A stretch of 7,383 nt of DNA from NCBI GenBank assembly GCA_027728145.1, contig JAQBZV010000049.1, positions 1 through 7,383 of the forward strand. Direction: 5' to 3'. Below, in pieces: positions 6,241-7,383 of the stretch; within the stretch, counting starts at the first letter, position 1, and the number at the start of each line of letters is the position of its first letter. The stretch is from Actinomycetota bacterium. Its GTDB lineage: Bacteria; Actinomycetota; Actinomycetes; Actinomycetales; Microbacteriaceae. The position numbers and the translations under genes were made by a program. A model generated the notes under the pieces. The model searched no databases. It saw only the letters and a program-made list of their open reading frames with translations, and was not told where the DNA came from.

Positions 6241-6243
6241 GTT
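6238..6243 (+). promoter_or_regulatory. Possible -10 box overlapping the mutM stop
   Basis: The mutM TAG plus GTT reads TAGGTT, a TANNNT match. Initiation near 6250 would give smc a leader of about 48 bases. No convincing -35 lies at standard spacing, and smc may simply be co-transcribed with mutM. It is listed because it is the third TAG stop in the window to form this pattern. Confidence 0.2.
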
Positions 6244-6297
6244 TGAGGGTGCGAAGAGCACACTCGTATCGCGTATTCCCGGAAGGTTGGTGGGCAG

Positions 6298-7383
6298 GTG
6301 CATCTGAAATCCCTGACCCTCAAGGGATTCAAGTCCTTCGCTCAACCCACCACTTTCGAGTTCGAACCGGGAGTCACCTGTGTTGTGGGACCCAATGGGT
6401 CTGGGAAATCTAACGTGGTCGACGCCCTCGCCTGGGTCATGGGGGAACAGGGCGCCAAGACTCTCCGCGGTGGGTCCATGGAAGATGTCATCTTCGCGGG
6501 AACCGCGAACAAAGCCCCCCTGGGTCGTGCCGAAGTCCTCCTCACCATCGATAACTCCGATGGGGCACTCCCCATCGACTACACCGAAGTCACCATTTCT
6601 CGGACCCTGTTTCGTAACGGGGGAAGTGAATACGCCATCAACAAGGAGCCCTGCCGACTGCTCGATGTTCAGGAGCTGCTGAGCGACAGTGGTCTGGGGC
6701 GCGAAATGCACGTCATCGTGGGACAGGGGCAACTCGACCAGATTTTGCACGCCAGCCCTGAAGACCGTCGACGCTTCATCGAAGAGGCTGCCGGAATCCT
6801 CAAGCACCGCAGGCGCAAAGAAAAGACTGTCCGCAAACTCGACTCCATGCAGGCCAACCTCACGAGGTTGAACGACCTCGCCGGAGAAATCCGACGCCAA
6901 CTGACCCCGCTGGGTCGTCAGGCCGAGATGGCGAAGCAAGCCCAAACCATCCAAGCCATCGTGCGAGACGCCAAAGCTCGCGTGCTGGCCGATGATGTGG
7001 TGTCACTCACCCGGGCCTTGGAATCTTTTCACCAGAACGAGCAGGAGCGGAGCACCGAGCGCGCCACCCTCCAGGAACAACTCGAGGGCTATCGCCGGAG
7101 GATCTCTCAGCTGGAGTCCGGCATCAACGATGTTGAGCTCGACACCGCGCGCAGTATTGACTTCTCCCTCCGGCGAGTTCACGAGCGCTTGCAGGCCCTG
7201 CACTCACTGGCCACCGAGCGCTCTGGCGCTGTGGCGGAGGGGGAATCGGGCGAGGTCATCTCCTCCGGTGTGACCCCGGAGATGATCGCTGCCAAAGAAT
7301 CTGAGCGAGACCAGGCAATCAGGGACATGGCCACGAGTGAGAGTGCTGTGGGGGAAGTCTCTGCGCGCCTCGCCACAGCACGC
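6298..7383 (+). CDS. smc: Chromosome segregation protein SMC, 3' end missing
   Basis: SMC is the ATPase core of bacterial condensin, working with ScpA and ScpB to compact and segregate the chromosome. The frame is open from the GTG at 6298 to the window edge, giving 362 N-terminal residues of a protein usually near 1,200. The ATPase head half starts [18 protein letters not shown], the expected N-terminus. Walker A GPNGSGKS is at 31-38, followed by the [19 protein letters not shown] block and the Q-loop region [27 protein letters not shown] marks the exit from the head. From about residue 170 the sequence is rich in charged residues and Q, L and A, the beginning of the long coiled-coil arm. 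The hinge, second coil, ABC signature and Walker B lie outside the window. It follows mutM by 57 bases; a GGAAGG at 6281-6286 is a distant Shine-Dalgarno candidate, 11 bases before GTG. No in-frame start lies nearby upstream. Confidence 0.96.
   Translation, partial: MHLKSLTLKGFKSFAQPTTFEFEPGVTCVVGPNGSGKSNVVDALAWVMGEQGAKTLRGGSMEDVIFAGTANKAPLGRAEVLLTIDNSDGALPIDYTEVTISRTLFRNGGSEYAINKEPCRLLDVQELLSDSGLGREMHVIVGQGQLDQILHASPEDRRRFIEEAAGILKHRRRKEKTVRKLDSMQANLTRLNDLAGEIRRQLTPLGRQAEMAKQAQTIQAIVRDAKARVLADDVVSLTRALESFHQNEQERSTERATLQEQLEGYRRRISQLESGINDVELDTARSIDFSLRRVHERLQALHSLATERSGAVAEGESGEVISSGVTPEMIAAKESERDQAIRDMATSESAVGEVSARLATAR
6308..6329 (+). other. 7-bp inverted repeat just inside smc
   Basis: AATCCCT (6308-6314) and AGGGATT (6323-6329) are perfect reverse complements separated by 8 bases, starting 7 bases after the smc GTG. 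In mRNA this gives a modest hairpin in codons 4-11. Hairpins a little downstream of a start can affect initiation, but the residues here ([10 protein letters not shown]) are conserved in SMC, so the repeat may be a by-product of coding. Confidence 0.3.

Noticed and set aside
6249..6261. GTGC-GAAGA-GCAC hairpin between mutM and smc
   Set aside because: A 4-bp stem without a U-tract is too weak to call a terminator or regulator.
6243..6272. TTGAGG and TATCGC as a -35/-10 pair for smc
   Set aside because: The spacer is 18 bases and the -10 lacks the highly conserved final T. This is below a reportable standard.
5668..6954. Long antisense open frame of 428 codons on the minus strand across mutM and smc
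   Set aside because: It lies opposite two unmistakable conserved genes and crosses their junction. Long antisense frames are common in GC-rich coding DNA, and its translation shows no recognisable domain.
1..7383. Novel defence, mobile or signalling system
   Set aside because: Apart from the aminotransferase, every gene is a recognised housekeeping gene, and even that is a known enzyme family. There are no transposase, integrase, tRNA, att-like or clustered repeat signals.

Overview
The window is a compact, single-strand block of bacterial housekeeping genes, about 60% GC by partial count. It most likely comes from an actinobacterium of or near the Microbacteriaceae. The support is the gene order, an L32 protein of the cysteine-free actinobacterial type, a CoaD with the [12 protein letters not shown] variant of its phosphopantetheine-site segment, and a MutM with an actinobacterial-type insert. 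This placement comes from recognition, not from a search.

Layout, all on the plus strand: 3' part of recG (2-1948); coaD (2002-2493); a class III PLP-dependent aminotransferase (2529-3839); a YceD/DUF177 protein (3849-4379); rpmF for ribosomal protein L32 (4403-4606); rnc for RNase III (4608-5345); mutM/fpg (5338-6240); and the 5' part of smc (6298-7383, open at the window edge). The genes fill about 97% of the window. The longest gap is 57 bases, so there is no gene-free stretch to describe.

The genes cover fork rescue (RecG), CoA synthesis (CoaD), large-subunit assembly and RNA processing (YceD, L32, RNase III), oxidative base repair (MutM) and chromosome organisation (SMC). The yceD-rpmF-rnc-mutM stretch looks like one operon: gaps are 23 and 1 base, followed by an 8-base overlap. 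Two starts, coaD and yceD, lack a usable Shine-Dalgarno site. Instead each has a TAGNCT box ending exactly 6 bases before ATG, the arrangement expected of leaderless actinobacterial transcripts. The aminotransferase, in contrast, has a strong Shine-Dalgarno.

The main departures from an ordinary locus are the aminotransferase between coaD and yceD, the absence of rsmD between recG and coaD, and small sequence structures at gene junctions: TAG stop codons that read as -10 boxes, a tandem in-frame stop repeat, and hairpins at the mutM and smc starts. I see no mobile element, CRISPR array, RNA gene, phage gene or defence system, and no convincing new multi-gene system.
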